From NCBI GenBank assembly GCA_049515555.1, contig JBEKTY010000088.1, positions 1 through 33,211 on the forward strand: DNA of 33,211 bases, given 5' to 3'. The translations under genes and the position numbers were made by a program. The stretch comes from JBEKTY01 sp049515555. GTDB taxonomy: Bacteria > Planctomycetota > Planctomycetia > Pirellulales > Thermoguttaceae. Position 1 is the stretch's first letter; the number at the start of each line of letters is the position of its first letter. The notes beneath the pieces were generated by a model, which made no database searches, was not told where the DNA came from, and saw nothing but the letters and a program-made list of their open reading frames with translations. Shown in pieces: positions 20,939 through 28,681 of the stretch.

Positions 20939-21082
20939 GTAGCCGGCACACGCCGTGTGCCGGATTTCCGCGTGTTGTGGCCGGTCTCTGACCGAGCCAC
21001 ACCGCCGACCGAAGGTCTCCCGAGCCCCGGAGACCTTCGGTCCCCGCCACGGCGGGGTCGGGAGACCCGCGCCGAACTGCGG
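20939..21082 (+). repeat. GGCACAC arm followed by GACCGAAGGTCTCC element, copy 2
   Basis: 20939-20963 is one arm of the GGCACAC family (GTAGCCGGCACACGCCGTGT...). From 20971 to 21082 runs the second copy of the element at 15661-15770, in opposite orientation. Together with the GGGGAC repeat at 21200-21244 they fill most of the 449-base gap before the metal transporter operon; no gene seen here. Confidence 0.8.
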
Positions 21083-21199
21083 TGCGAAAAACCACGCCCT
21101 TCGTTGCGCTCAGGGACGTGCCACCCGAGCTGGAGTCTACTCGGGTTGTTCTTTCGGGGGCTGGTTGGGCCGCATGCCAGCCGGTAGAATCGTTGCCAT

Positions 21200-21244
21200 G
21201 GGGGACTGTCCCCGTTCTCGTCCCACGAAAACGGGACTGTCCCC
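21200..21244. repeat. GGGACTGTCCCC repeats
   Basis: Two direct GGGACTGTCCCC palindromes flank a CCCGTTCTCGTCCCACGAAA...ACGGG stretch. It lies 66 bases before znuA. Confidence 0.7.
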
Positions 21245-21309
21245 TTCTAATACGCGGTGGAGATACGCGGTGCAGGGCCCGTGGGAAAAACGCCGATGCA
21301 CGGTGCGCC

Positions 21310-22368
21310 ATGAACTCCAGTGAGCAAAGGGGGCGGTTCGGCACTTGGGCCTGGCTGGCCCTGGCGGTTGTGGCGGCCGCGCCGCCGCTGGCTGCCGGCT
21401 GGCTGGTCGCCTGGGGGCCCGGCGAAAGAACAGGAAAAGGGGACAGGAACCTTTCGCCGGAACGGCCGGGGGCGTACGTCGCGCGCGAGGCGCGCGTGCC
21501 CGTTTCCGGCCCCGGCGGGCAGCTTGCCGTATTCGCCGGCATTCCGCCGGTGGCAGGCCTGGTCGAGCGGATCGGCGGCCGGCACGTGGCGGTCGAGGTG
21601 CTGGTGCAGCCCGGCCAAGATCCACACGTCTTCGCCCCCACGCCGCGGCAGGCCATGGCCTTGGGCAAGGCCAGCCTTTTTTTCAAGATCGGCCTGCCGC
21701 TGGAGAACCGGCTCGTCGAGGGCCTGTCCGGCCGCGGCCGAGGGCCAACCGTGATCGACGTAAGCGAAGGCATCGTCAAGCGCCCCGGGGCGTGCGACGA
21801 CGACGAGCCGCAGCCCGAGGCGGCCCGCTCCGGCGCCGGCGGCGGCCCTGAGCCCGCCGCGGGCGAGCCCGATCCGCACGTCTGGCTCTCGCCGCCGCTG
21901 CTGGCCATCATGGCGGCCAATATTGCCACGGCCCTGGGCCGGGCCGATCCGGGGCATGCCGGGCAGTATCACCGGAACCTGGCCGCACTGCATGCCGATC
22001 TGAAGGCCCTGGACGGCCGCATCCGCCGCAAGCTGGCCGCCTGTCGCGGCCAATCGTTCTACGTGTTTCACCCCGCCTTCGGCTACTTCGGCCAGGCCTA
22101 CGGCCTGCAACAGCAGTCGGTCGAGATCGAGGGCAAATCGCCGACGCCCAGGCAGCTCCGCGCCTTGATCCACCGGGCCCGGGCGGAAGGGGTGAAGGTC
22201 GTCTTTCTCCAGCCGCAATTCGATCCGCACAGCGCGGAGTCGGTGGCCCAGGCCATCGGCGGCCGGGCCCTCCCCATGGATGATCTGGCCAAAGACGTGC
22301 TGGGGAACCTGGACGACGTGGCAACCAAGATCGCAGCCGCAACGCAAATGAACACCCATGCCGAATGA
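21310..22368 (+). CDS. znuA: Zinc/manganese ABC transporter substrate-binding protein
   Basis: A 352-residue cluster A-I (ZnuA/TroA-like) metal-binding protein held at the membrane by an amino-terminal hydrophobic segment (WAWLALAVVAAAPPLAAGWL, residues 13-32). Mature fold: LAVFAGIPPVAGLVERIGG, then the metal ligands His106 in GQDPHVFAPTP, His190 in DPHVWLSP and His254 in VFHPAFGYF, with the fourth acidic ligand in or near QFDPHSAE (about 304-310). SPTPRQLRALI is also typical. The histidine-rich loop of many ZnuA proteins is replaced by an acidic loop (ACDDDEPQPE). Start ATG 21310 is preferred: the longer frame upstream is repeat DNA. Residues 38-51 are encoded by an inverted repeat (21421-21458). 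The stop overlaps the next gene by 11 bases, so the three transporter genes form an operon. Zinc versus manganese is undecided. Confidence 0.9.
   Translation: MNSSEQRGRFGTWAWLALAVVAAAPPLAAGWLVAWGPGERTGKGDRNLSPERPGAYVAREARVPVSGPGGQLAVFAGIPPVAGLVERIGGRHVAVEVLVQPGQDPHVFAPTPRQAMALGKASLFFKIGLPLENRLVEGLSGRGRGPTVIDVSEGIVKRPGACDDDEPQPEAARSGAGGGPEPAAGEPDPHVWLSPPLLAIMAANIATALGRADPGHAGQYHRNLAALHADLKALDGRIRRKLAACRGQSFYVFHPAFGYFGQAYGLQQQSVEIEGKSPTPRQLRALIHRARAEGVKVVFLQPQFDPHSAESVAQAIGGRALPMDDLAKDVLGNLDDVATKIAAATQMNTHAE
21421..21458. repeat. GGCGAAAG...CTTTCGCC inverted repeat within znuA
   Basis: Perfect 8-base arms enclose AAAAGGGGACAGGAACC, a sequence related to the GGGGACAGGCAC repeat at 12977-13055. 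It is translated as GERTGKGDRNLSPE between the membrane anchor and the folded domain. Confidence 0.6.
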
Positions 22369-23128
22369 TCCCGTCATCGAGCTCGAACAGGTGAGCTTCG
22401 CCTACCAGACCGCGCCGGTGCTGGAAGACGTGAGCCTGTCGATTTCGGCCGGCCAATCGGTGTGCATGGTGGGGCCCAACGGCGGCGGGAAGACCACCCT
22501 GCTCAGGCTCCTGCTGGGCCAGTTGCGGCCGGCCTCCGGCCGGGTGCGGGTCTTCGGCCGGCCGCCGCAATGCGTCCGGCTGCGGGTGGGCTACATGCCG
22601 CAGCACGGCCAGTACGATCCCCTGTTCCCGGCCACGGTGATGGACGTGGTGCTGATGGGAAGGCTGGGGCGCGGCGGAATACTGGGCCGGCTGGGCTGGC
22701 ATGGCCGGGCCGACCGCCGCGCCGCCCGCGAGGCCCTGGCCATGGTGCACCTCGAGGACGCCGCGGCCCGGCCCTTCGCCGCGCTGTCCGGCGGCCAGCG
22801 GCAGCGGGTGCTGATTGCCCGCTCCCTCTGCTCCCAGCCGGAATTGCTGTTGCTCGACGAGCCCACGGCCAATGTCGATTCGCTGGTCGAGGCCCGGCTG
22901 TTCGACATGCTCCGCCAGCTCAGCGGCCGGATGACCGTCCTGGTGGTCTCCCATGACCTGGGTTTCGTGGTCAATCTGGCCGAGACGGTGCTGTGCGTCA
23001 ACCGGCGGGTCGTGTCGCATCCCACCGTGGACATCACCGGCGATCTGATCAAAGAGATGTACGGCGGCGAGGTCCGCATGGTCCGCCACAGCGACGTCGT
23101 CTGTCGCCGGGAGCACCGCGATGAGTGA
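22358..23128 (+). CDS. znuC: Zinc/manganese ABC transporter ATP-binding protein
   Basis: A 256-residue ABC ATPase that powers the transporter. Walker A is GPNGGGKTT (about 46-54), the Q-loop is in GYMPQHGQYDPLFPATVMDVVLMG, the signature is LSGGQRQRVLIARSL, Walker B is LLLLDEPTANVD, and the switch His is in VVSHDLG. The VGYMPQ...FPATV pattern is characteristic of metal-importing (ZnuC/MntB-type) subunits. The start overlaps znuA and the end overlaps the permease gene by eight bases, implying translational coupling. The C-terminal region has His and Cys residues (MVRHSDVVCRREHRDE) that could contact metal, which is speculative. Confidence 0.95.
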   Translation: MPNDPVIELEQVSFAYQTAPVLEDVSLSISAGQSVCMVGPNGGGKTTLLRLLLGQLRPASGRVRVFGRPPQCVRLRVGYMPQHGQYDPLFPATVMDVVLMGRLGRGGILGRLGWHGRADRRAAREALAMVHLEDAAARPFAALSGGQRQRVLIARSLCSQPELLLLDEPTANVDSLVEARLFDMLRQLSGRMTVLVVSHDLGFVVNLAETVLCVNRRVVSHPTVDITGDLIKEMYGGEVRMVRHSDVVCRREHRDE

Positions 23129-23972
23129 TCTGATCGACGCGCTGGGCGATCCGTATTTCCAATTCTTCCGCGACGCCCTGCTGGCCGGCATCCTGGCCAG
23201 CGTGGCGCTGGGCATCGTCGGCACCTACGTGGTTACGCGGCGGATCAGCTCGATCGCCGGCGCGATCTCGCATAGCGTGCTAGGCGGCATCGGCGCCGCG
23301 ATCTACCTGAAGACCGTCTACGGCTGGGCCTGGTGCGACCCGCTGTACGGCGCCGTGGCCGCCGCCCTGGCCTCGGCCCTGCTCATCGGCCTGGTCAGCC
23401 TCTACGCCACCGAGCGCGAGGACACCGTGATCGGGGCCCTGTGGGCGGTGGGCATGGCCGTGGGCCTGCTCTTCTTCGCCAAGACGCCCGGCCGAGTGGA
23501 TGCCATGAGCTACCTGTTCGGCGACATCCTGCTCATCGCCCACCGCGACCTGTGCCGCCTGGTAGGGCTCGACCTCGCGGTGATCGCCCTGGGAGTCGTG
23601 CTATACAACAAGTTCCTGGCCGTGTGCTTCGACCAGGAATTCGCCGAGCTGCGCGGGGTGCGGGTAAAACGCTATTACCTCCTGCTGCTGTGCCTGACGG
23701 CCCTGACGGTCGTGCTGCTGATCCGCGTGGTGGGCATCGTACTGGTCATCGCCATGCTGACCCTGCCCGCCGCCGTGGCCGGACACTTCTCCCGCCAGCT
23801 CTGGCAGATGATGATCCTGGCCGTGCTGTGTTGCATGCTGTTTACCGTGACGGGACTGGGCGTGAGCTATCACTACGATCTGCCCACCGGGCCCGTGATC
23901 ATCGTGCTGGCCGCCGCGGCCTACCTGGCCGTGGCCGTGGGGCATCGCTTGCGGCGCCCCCGCGGGGCGTAA
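23121..23972 (+). CDS. znuB: Zinc/manganese ABC transporter permease
   Basis: A 283-residue inner-membrane permease of the ABC-3 family. About eight hydrophobic segments are visible, including LLAGILASVALGIVGTYVV at the amino end and LTVVLLIRVVGIVLVIAMLTLPAAVAG near the C-terminal third. The ISSIAGAISHSVLGGIGAAIYL region (about 40-62) is the conserved first cytoplasmic loop with the SHS motif of the family. It is the last gene of the three-gene transporter operon. A CACTGCTGG repeat arm starts 14 bases after the stop and could act as a hairpin terminator. Confidence 0.94.
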   Translation: MSDLIDALGDPYFQFFRDALLAGILASVALGIVGTYVVTRRISSIAGAISHSVLGGIGAAIYLKTVYGWAWCDPLYGAVAAALASALLIGLVSLYATEREDTVIGALWAVGMAVGLLFFAKTPGRVDAMSYLFGDILLIAHRDLCRLVGLDLAVIALGVVLYNKFLAVCFDQEFAELRGVRVKRYYLLLLCLTALTVVLLIRVVGIVLVIAMLTLPAAVAGHFSRQLWQMMILAVLCCMLFTVTGLGVSYHYDLPTGPVIIVLAAAAYLAVAVGHRLRRPRGA

Positions 23973-23986
23973 GATCGCCGGCGGGG

Positions 23987-24014
23987 GTGCCACTGCTGGC
24001 TCGTCCAGCAGTGC
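23987..24014. repeat. CACTGCTGG repeat arm after znuB
   Basis: A 28-base hairpin GTGCCACTGCTGGC...CCAGCAGTGC, the same as the arms at 3187-3214 and 32887-32914. The rest of 24015-24211 shows no gene; TAGAAT at about 24145-24150 is a weak -10 candidate for the next gene. Confidence 0.75.
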
Positions 24015-24211
24015 GGCGCGGCTGGCACGAGGAGCTCCCACAGTTGGCGGCCGCGTCGGCGGGCATGGCAATCGACTGCTCCGGCGGCCTTGCAGACGAG
24101 TAGCTGTAGCTGGGTCTTGCTGTGTTGGCCCTGGGGCGTCTGTTAGAATAGGGGATTGTCGCCTCCACCCTTGCCTTCATCCTCCAGGAATCCAAGTCGG
24201 GAGTCAAACCT

Positions 24212-25720
24212 ATGAAAGCCGCCACGCGCAGGGACTTCTTAAGGCGTTCGATGTTGGGGGGTTTGGCATTAGGGTTGCCGGCCCTGGCCCCGGGCGGCCA
24301 GCGGCGGGCCAAGGCCGCCGGAGCGAATTCCGATATCCGCCTGGCAATCCTCGGCCTGGGCGGGATCAATATCGTCGGCAGCGTAGGCGGACGCGGACGC
24401 CAGCTCATCGCCGAGCTGCGCAACATGTCGGGCGTGCGGATCGCCGCCCTGTGCGACGTGGACCAGGCGATCCTGAGCCACGGAGTAGCGCTGGTGAAAG
24501 AGCGGTACGGAAAGGTGGCCGCCTACTCTGACCTCCGCAAGCTGCTGGACGACAAGAGCATCGACGCGGTGGCCGTGGCCCTGCCCAACCATTGGCACTC
24601 GCTGGCGGCCTTGTGGGCCTGCCAGGCCGGCAAGGACGTGTACGTCGAGAAGCCTTTTTCGCAGAGCATTTGGGAAGGCCGGCAGGTGGTGGCCGCGGCC
24701 CGAAAGTACGGCCGGATCGTGCAGACGGGCACGCAGTCGCGTTCCAGCCCGGCCCTGCTTCAGGCGTTTGCCGACCTGAAAAGCGGCCTGCTGGGGCCGA
24801 TCCGCTACGCCCATGCCATCGTCTACCGGCCCCGCGACGGCATCGGCAAGGTCGGCGCGGCGATGCCCATCCCGCCCACGGTGGATTACGACCTGTGGTG
24901 CGGTCCGACCGCCAAGGCCCCGCTGATGCGCAAGGATTTGCACTATCATTGGCACTGGTTCTGGGCCACGGGCAATGGCGAGCTGGGCAACAACGGGGTG
25001 CACGACATCGACGTGTGCCGCTGGGCGCTGGGGCAATCGGGGCCGCCCCCGCGGGTGCTGAGCATCGGGGGCCGCTTCGGACCCGCCGACGACGGCCAAA
25101 CCGCCAATACGCAGCTCGTGTGGCTCGATTATCAGCCCGCCCCGCTGATCTGTGAAATCCGCAACCTGTACTGTGCGGCAGGGGTTGACACCATCGGCAA
25201 GTTCCACGGCCTGCGGAGCGGGGTCGTCATCGAGTGCGAGGGCGGCTCCTTCGCTGGCGGCCCGGCCGGCGGAACCCTGACCGACCGGGAGGGCCGGGTC
25301 GTCAAGAAGGTCGACAACGGCGCCGGCCCCGGCGACCCGGTGGCCGCCCACCTGGCCAATTTCCTGGCCGCCGTGCGCAGCCGGAAGACCGCCGACCTGC
25401 ACGCCGAGGCCCAGGTGGGCCACGTCTCGGCCACCTGCTGCCACCTGGGCAATATCTCCTATCGCCTGGGCCGGCAGGCCGCTCCGGAGGCGATCATGGA
25501 GCAGATCCGGGCCAACGCGCCGCTGGCCGACGCCTGCCAGCGCTGCGGCGAGCATTTGCGGGCCAACGGCGTCGATCTGACCGCCACCCCGGCGGCGGTC
25601 GGACCATGCCTGACCTTCGACCCCCAGCAGGAGCAGTTCGTCGGCGAGTTCGCCGCGGCGGCCAATAAGCTCGCCCGGCGCGACGATCGCCCGCCGTTCG
25701 TGGTACCCCAGCTCGCCTGA
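24212..25720 (+). CDS. TAT-exported Gfo/Idh/MocA family oxidoreductase
   Basis: A 502-residue NAD(P)-dependent sugar-oxidoreductase-type protein. The start ATG is eight bases after GGGAG. The amino terminus carries a twin-arginine signal (RRDFLRRSMLGGLALGLPAL, residues 6-25), so it is probably exported folded with its cofactor, as in many planctomycete members. The Rossmann fold starts IRLAILGLGGINIVGSVGGRG. It continues with RIAALCDVD, AVAVALPNHWHSLAALWACQAGKDVYVEKPFS (the conserved EKP Lys) and RIVQTGTQSRSSPAL. The second domain has YDLWCGPTAKAPL, WHWFWATGNGELGNNGVHDIDVCRWAL, and the C-terminal GHVSATCCHLGNISYRLGR typical of this bacterial subgroup. The substrate is unknown; carbohydrate degradation or inositol-like oxidation is the usual guess. 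It stands alone, followed by two GGCGGAA heptamers. Confidence 0.92.
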   Translation: MKAATRRDFLRRSMLGGLALGLPALAPGGQRRAKAAGANSDIRLAILGLGGINIVGSVGGRGRQLIAELRNMSGVRIAALCDVDQAILSHGVALVKERYGKVAAYSDLRKLLDDKSIDAVAVALPNHWHSLAALWACQAGKDVYVEKPFSQSIWEGRQVVAAARKYGRIVQTGTQSRSSPALLQAFADLKSGLLGPIRYAHAIVYRPRDGIGKVGAAMPIPPTVDYDLWCGPTAKAPLMRKDLHYHWHWFWATGNGELGNNGVHDIDVCRWALGQSGPPPRVLSIGGRFGPADDGQTANTQLVWLDYQPAPLICEIRNLYCAAGVDTIGKFHGLRSGVVIECEGGSFAGGPAGGTLTDREGRVVKKVDNGAGPGDPVAAHLANFLAAVRSRKTADLHAEAQVGHVSATCCHLGNISYRLGRQAAPEAIMEQIRANAPLADACQRCGEHLRANGVDLTATPAAVGPCLTFDPQQEQFVGEFAAAANKLARRDDRPPFVVPQLA

Positions 25721-25721
25721 C

Positions 25722-25735
25722 GGCGGAAGGCGGAG
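25722..25735. repeat. GGCGGAA heptamer pair after a stop codon
   Basis: GGCGGAA and GGCGGAG follow the stop of the oxidoreductase gene by one base, the same type as 18504 and 33048. Confidence 0.5.
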
Positions 25736-25801
25736 CGGGGAGGTCCTGCGGGTGGATACCCGCCATCTGGAGTATATCGTCCCCATCAAAGGCCAGTGAA
25801 G

Positions 25802-25878
25802 GTAGCAGGCACACTCCGTGTGCCGTCCGCTGAAGCGGAAAAAGGCATGGCGGACGGCACACGGAGTGTGCCTGCTAC
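25802..25878. repeat. GGCACAC element with perfect 29-base terminal inverted repeats
   Basis: Arms 25802-25830 and 25850-25878 are perfect reverse complements over 29 bases, starting GTAGCAGGCACACTCCGTGT and separated by 19 bases. Related elements are at 7226-7380 and 20939. It sits 35 bases before the nagB promoter. It has no T-run, so it is not a standard terminator. Confidence 0.9.
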
Positions 25879-25912
25879 GTTTGTGCGGGAGAGTGGACGA
25901 TTACCGCAAGCA

Positions 25913-25941
25913 TTGACAACCGGCTGTTGGGCCGCGATAGT
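25913..25941 (+). promoter_or_regulatory. Sigma70-type promoter of nagB
   Basis: A perfect TTGACA (25913-25918), a 17-base spacer and GATAGT (25936-25941). The nagB ATG is at 25993. No palindromic operator is evident between promoter and gene. Confidence 0.65.
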
Positions 25942-25992
25942 AAATGGTTTGTCGTTTTTAAGCTTTGCCCGCTTTCATAAGGGGTTGGTTCT

Positions 25993-26769
25993 ATGGAAGT
26001 CATCGTCCAGGAAACGGCGCCGGAAATGAGCAAGGCCGCCGCTCGGGTGGTCGCCCACGTGCTCAATTGCAAGCCCAACGCCGTGTTGGGCCTGGCCACC
26101 GGCTCTACGCCGCTGGGGCTATACAAAGAGTTGGTCCGCCTGCACGTCGAGGAGAACCTCGATTTCTCCCAGGTAACCACCTTCAATCTGGACGAGTACG
26201 TGGGGCTGACGCAGAAGGACCCGCAAAGCTACCACTACTTCATGCACGAGAACCTCTTCCGGCACGTCAACATTTCCAAGTCGAACATTTACATTCCTTC
26301 CGGCACGACCGACAACTATGCGGCCTTCTGCCAGTGGTACGAGCAGCGGATCATCGACTGCGGGGGGATCGACCTGCAGGTGCTGGGGATCGGCAGCGAC
26401 GGCCACATCGCCTTCAACGAGCCCTCCAGCTCGCTCGGCTCGCGGACCAGGATCAAGACCCTGGCCAAGCAGACCATCGACGACAACGCCCGCTTCTTCA
26501 GCGCGCCCGAGCAGGTGCCGGTGTACGCGATTACCATGGGCGTGGGCACGATTCTCGAGGCCCGCAAGATCATGCTCCTGGCCAACGGCGCGAGCAAGGC
26601 CTTGGCGATTGCGCAGGCGGTGGAAGGGCCGGTGACGAGCATGATTACGGCCAGCGCCTTGCAGTTGCACCGCGACTGCCTGTGCATTCTCGACCGCGAG
26701 GCGGCCAGCCGGCTGAAGATGCTCGACTACTATACCTGGATTCAGGCCAAGATGCCCAACGCGCCCTGA
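25993..26769 (+). CDS. nagB: Glucosamine-6-phosphate deaminase
   Basis: A 258-residue cytoplasmic enzyme converting glucosamine 6-phosphate to fructose 6-phosphate and ammonia. The substrate phosphate loop is LGLATGSTPLGLY (33-45). The catalytic residues align with those of the E. coli enzyme: Asp67 in FNLDEYVGL and Asp136, His138, Glu143 in GIGSDGHIAFNEP. SYHYFMHENLF and SSSLGSRTRIKTL are also characteristic. The length is close to the family's 260-270 residues. It has its own promoter and is followed after 94 bases by an alternate-form glmU, so the pair would link amino-sugar breakdown and UDP-GlcNAc synthesis. The TRIKTLA region is intact, but the allosteric site cannot be judged. Confidence 0.96.
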   Translation: MEVIVQETAPEMSKAAARVVAHVLNCKPNAVLGLATGSTPLGLYKELVRLHVEENLDFSQVTTFNLDEYVGLTQKDPQSYHYFMHENLFRHVNISKSNIYIPSGTTDNYAAFCQWYEQRIIDCGGIDLQVLGIGSDGHIAFNEPSSSLGSRTRIKTLAKQTIDDNARFFSAPEQVPVYAITMGVGTILEARKIMLLANGASKALAIAQAVEGPVTSMITASALQLHRDCLCILDREAASRLKMLDYYTWIQAKMPNAP

Positions 26770-26814
26770 CGGGCCCGGGGGCGTTTCGGGGGTGGTGACA
26801 CGACAACCCGACTC

Positions 26815-26849
26815 ATAGCTCAAAGCTCAAAGCTCATAGCTCACAGTTC
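26815..26849. repeat. ATAGCTC heptamer array before a start codon
   Basis: Five phased units: ATAGCTC, AAAGCTC, AAAGCTC, ATAGCTC, ACAGTTC. The array ends 15 bases before the ATG of the glmU-like gene. Confidence 0.75.
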
Positions 26850-26863
26850 ATAGGATTTCCGCG

Positions 26864-28153
26864 ATGCGTTTGATCTTGGTCGATCTCCCGGCGCCCGAGC
26901 GTTATCATTTCTACCCGCTGGCTTTGAGCCGGCCGATTTTCGAGCTCCGCTGCGGGATGAGCACGCTGGCCGAGAAGCTGGCGGCGCGGTGCGGGGCGAC
27001 TGACGTGGCCTGCTTCGTGCCGCCGTATCTGGCCGAGGTGTACGCCGCGCAGGCGGCTTGGCCGGTCAACGACCCCAAGAAGCTGGCCGGCGAGTCGCTA
27101 CTGGTGCTTTCCGGCCGGGTGCGGGCCGACGGCCCGGGCTTCGAGCCCGCCGGCCCCAGCCGCGTGGCGGTGGCCGCCAGCGGCGAGGTCCTGGCGGCCT
27201 GGATTCGGCAGGAGGACCTGGCCCGGCTGGAGGCCGGCTCGATCGAGGCCCTGCTGGCCTCGGCCCGGCAAGGGCTGCCGGCGGCCGGGCCGCCCGCCGT
27301 GTGGAGCTACACCTGGGAGCTGGTGCTGGCCAACCCCGGGCAGTTGCGCGAGGACTTTCGCTCCCGCGGCCGCAGCGGCATCGAGGGGCACATCGAGCAG
27401 CCCGGCGCCGTCCGCGGCAGCCTCTCCGACGTTTACGTGGCCCGCGGGGCGCTGGTGCATCCGATGGTCGTGATCGACGCCGAGCACGGCCCGGTGTACA
27501 TCGACGAAGGGGCCGAGATCCAGCCCTTCACGCGGATCGAGGGCCCGGCCTATATCGGCAAGGGTTCCATCCTGCTGGGCGCCAAGTGCCGCGAAGGCAA
27601 CTCCATCGGCCCCATGTGCCGCATCGGCGGCGAGGTCGAAGAATCCATCATCCACGGCTATTCCAACAAGTATCACGACGGGTTCCTGGGGCACGCTTAC
27701 GTGGGCCAGTGGGTCAACCTGGGCGCCATGACGACCAACAGCGACCTGAAGAACGACTATACCAGCGTGTCGGTGGTGCTCGACGGCCACACGCCCATCG
27801 ACACCGGCTCGACGAAGGTCGGCTCGCTGATCGGCGACCATACCAAGACCTCGATCGGCACGCTGCTGAACACGGGCGCGTACGTGGGCGGGATGGCGCT
27901 CGTTGCGACCTCCGGCAAGCCGCTGCCCAAGTTCATTCCCTCCTTCGCCTGGTTTCTGGAGGGGGTGGTGACCAAGGGCTTCGGCAAGGGGAAGCTGTAC
28001 CAGACGGCGGCCACGGCCATGGGCCGGCGGAAGTGCCGTTGGACCCCGGCCGACGCGGCCCTGTGGGACGAGATTTTCCGCCTGACGGCCCCCGAGCGGG
28101 ACGAGGCCGTCAAGAAGGGCCGCCGCGCGCTGGCCGCCCAAACAACTGCCTGA
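26864..28153 (+). CDS. Alternate-form GlmU-like sugar nucleotidyl-/acetyltransferase
   Basis: A 429-residue protein of the group described as the alternate bacterial UDP-N-acetylglucosamine diphosphorylase / glucosamine-1-phosphate N-acetyltransferase. The amino terminus (YHFYPLALSRPIFELRCGMSTL) is the group's hallmark and lacks the GXGTRM loop of classical GlmU. Residues of about 205-370 form a left-handed beta-helix with hexapeptide-like turns: AEIQPFTRIEGPAYIGKGSIL, GNSIGPMCRIGGEVEESIIHGYSNKYHDGFLGHAYVG, NLGAMTTNSDLKNDYTSV and STKVGSLIGDHTKTSIGTLLNTGAYVGG. This points to sugar-phosphate activation with acyl transfer in the cytoplasm for cell-surface polymers; the exact substrate is inferred. 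The C-terminal 60 residues are charged. It follows nagB on the same strand. Confidence 0.85.
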   Translation: MRLILVDLPAPERYHFYPLALSRPIFELRCGMSTLAEKLAARCGATDVACFVPPYLAEVYAAQAAWPVNDPKKLAGESLLVLSGRVRADGPGFEPAGPSRVAVAASGEVLAAWIRQEDLARLEAGSIEALLASARQGLPAAGPPAVWSYTWELVLANPGQLREDFRSRGRSGIEGHIEQPGAVRGSLSDVYVARGALVHPMVVIDAEHGPVYIDEGAEIQPFTRIEGPAYIGKGSILLGAKCREGNSIGPMCRIGGEVEESIIHGYSNKYHDGFLGHAYVGQWVNLGAMTTNSDLKNDYTSVSVVLDGHTPIDTGSTKVGSLIGDHTKTSIGTLLNTGAYVGGMALVATSGKPLPKFIPSFAWFLEGVVTKGFGKGKLYQTAATAMGRRKCRWTPADAALWDEIFRLTAPERDEAVKKGRRALAAQTTA

Positions 28154-28193
28154 AGCACTTAGCAACTGGACTTCTTGCAAATTTCGGATGCTC

Positions 28194-28318
28194 GGTCCTC
28201 TCTCCCTCCGGGAGAGGGTTAGGGTGAGGGGAAATGGGTGAGGATCCTGCCTCTCCAATTTTCGTGACCAACGTAGGTTCCCCTCACCCCGGCCCTCTCC
28301 CGGAGGGAGAGGGGGACC
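28194..28318. repeat. CCCTCTCCC inverted-repeat element, second full copy
   Basis: A 125-base element bounded by GGTCCTC and GGGGGACC, with hairpins CTCCCTCCGGGAG and CTCTCCCGGAGGGAG at the two ends. The interior TTTTCGTGACCAACG matches the reverse complement of the element at 5309-5414. It separates glmU-like and acyl carrier protein genes. Confidence 0.82.
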
Positions 28319-28417
28319 GTTTGTGTGGTCCTCATACCAATTTGCAAAATTCCAGTAATGAAACACTTCCCAACCACTTTACAAGAGCTTCCTGAAGCGA
28401 CCCTGGAGGATAATTTC

Positions 28418-28678
28418 ATGGCTACTGTTGCCCAGCGCGTGGTGGACGTGACCGCCCGCGTGTTGCGGCTCGATCCGAGCCAGATCCGGCCCGAGCACGC
28501 CTTTGCCAGCGACCTGGGCGCCGAGAGCGTGCAGTCGATCGAGCTGGTGGCGATGTTCGAGGAGGAGTTCGGCATCGAGATGGACGAGGACGCCGCGTTG
28601 TCGGTGGACACGGTCCGCTCGGCGACCGAGTTCATTACCAACGTCTGTCACGAGCAAGGCGTAAAGGTGGAGGTGTAA
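28418..28678 (+). CDS. Acyl carrier protein (ESV variant)
   Basis: An 86-residue acidic four-helix carrier. The ATG at 28418 has TGGAGGA seven bases upstream, which decides the start over the longer frame. The body matches acyl carrier proteins: VVDVTARVLRLDPSQIRPEHAFASDLG, then IELVAMFEEEFGIEMDEDAALSVDTVRSATEFI. The phosphopantetheine serine (Ser37) is in GAESVQSIELV: the canonical DSL is ESV. Asp-to-Glu is conservative, but the Leu-to-Val change is unusual. It lies 3 bases before the next gene, so it probably serves that DRE-TIM enzyme or a lipid pathway rather than bulk fatty-acid synthesis; no fab genes are near. It is a dedicated carrier by inference only. Confidence 0.88.
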   Translation: MATVAQRVVDVTARVLRLDPSQIRPEHAFASDLGAESVQSIELVAMFEEEFGIEMDEDAALSVDTVRSATEFITNVCHEQGVKVEV

Positions 28679-28681
28679 GCG

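Noticed and set aside
21082..21309. In-frame extension of znuA to an upstream ATG
   Set aside because: The extension is encoded by GGGGAC and GACCGAAGG repeats, and the signal anchor begins just after the ATG at 21310.
25942..25992. Riboswitch or glmS-type ribozyme before nagB
   Set aside because: The leader is only about 50 bases and shows no stable or recognisable fold.
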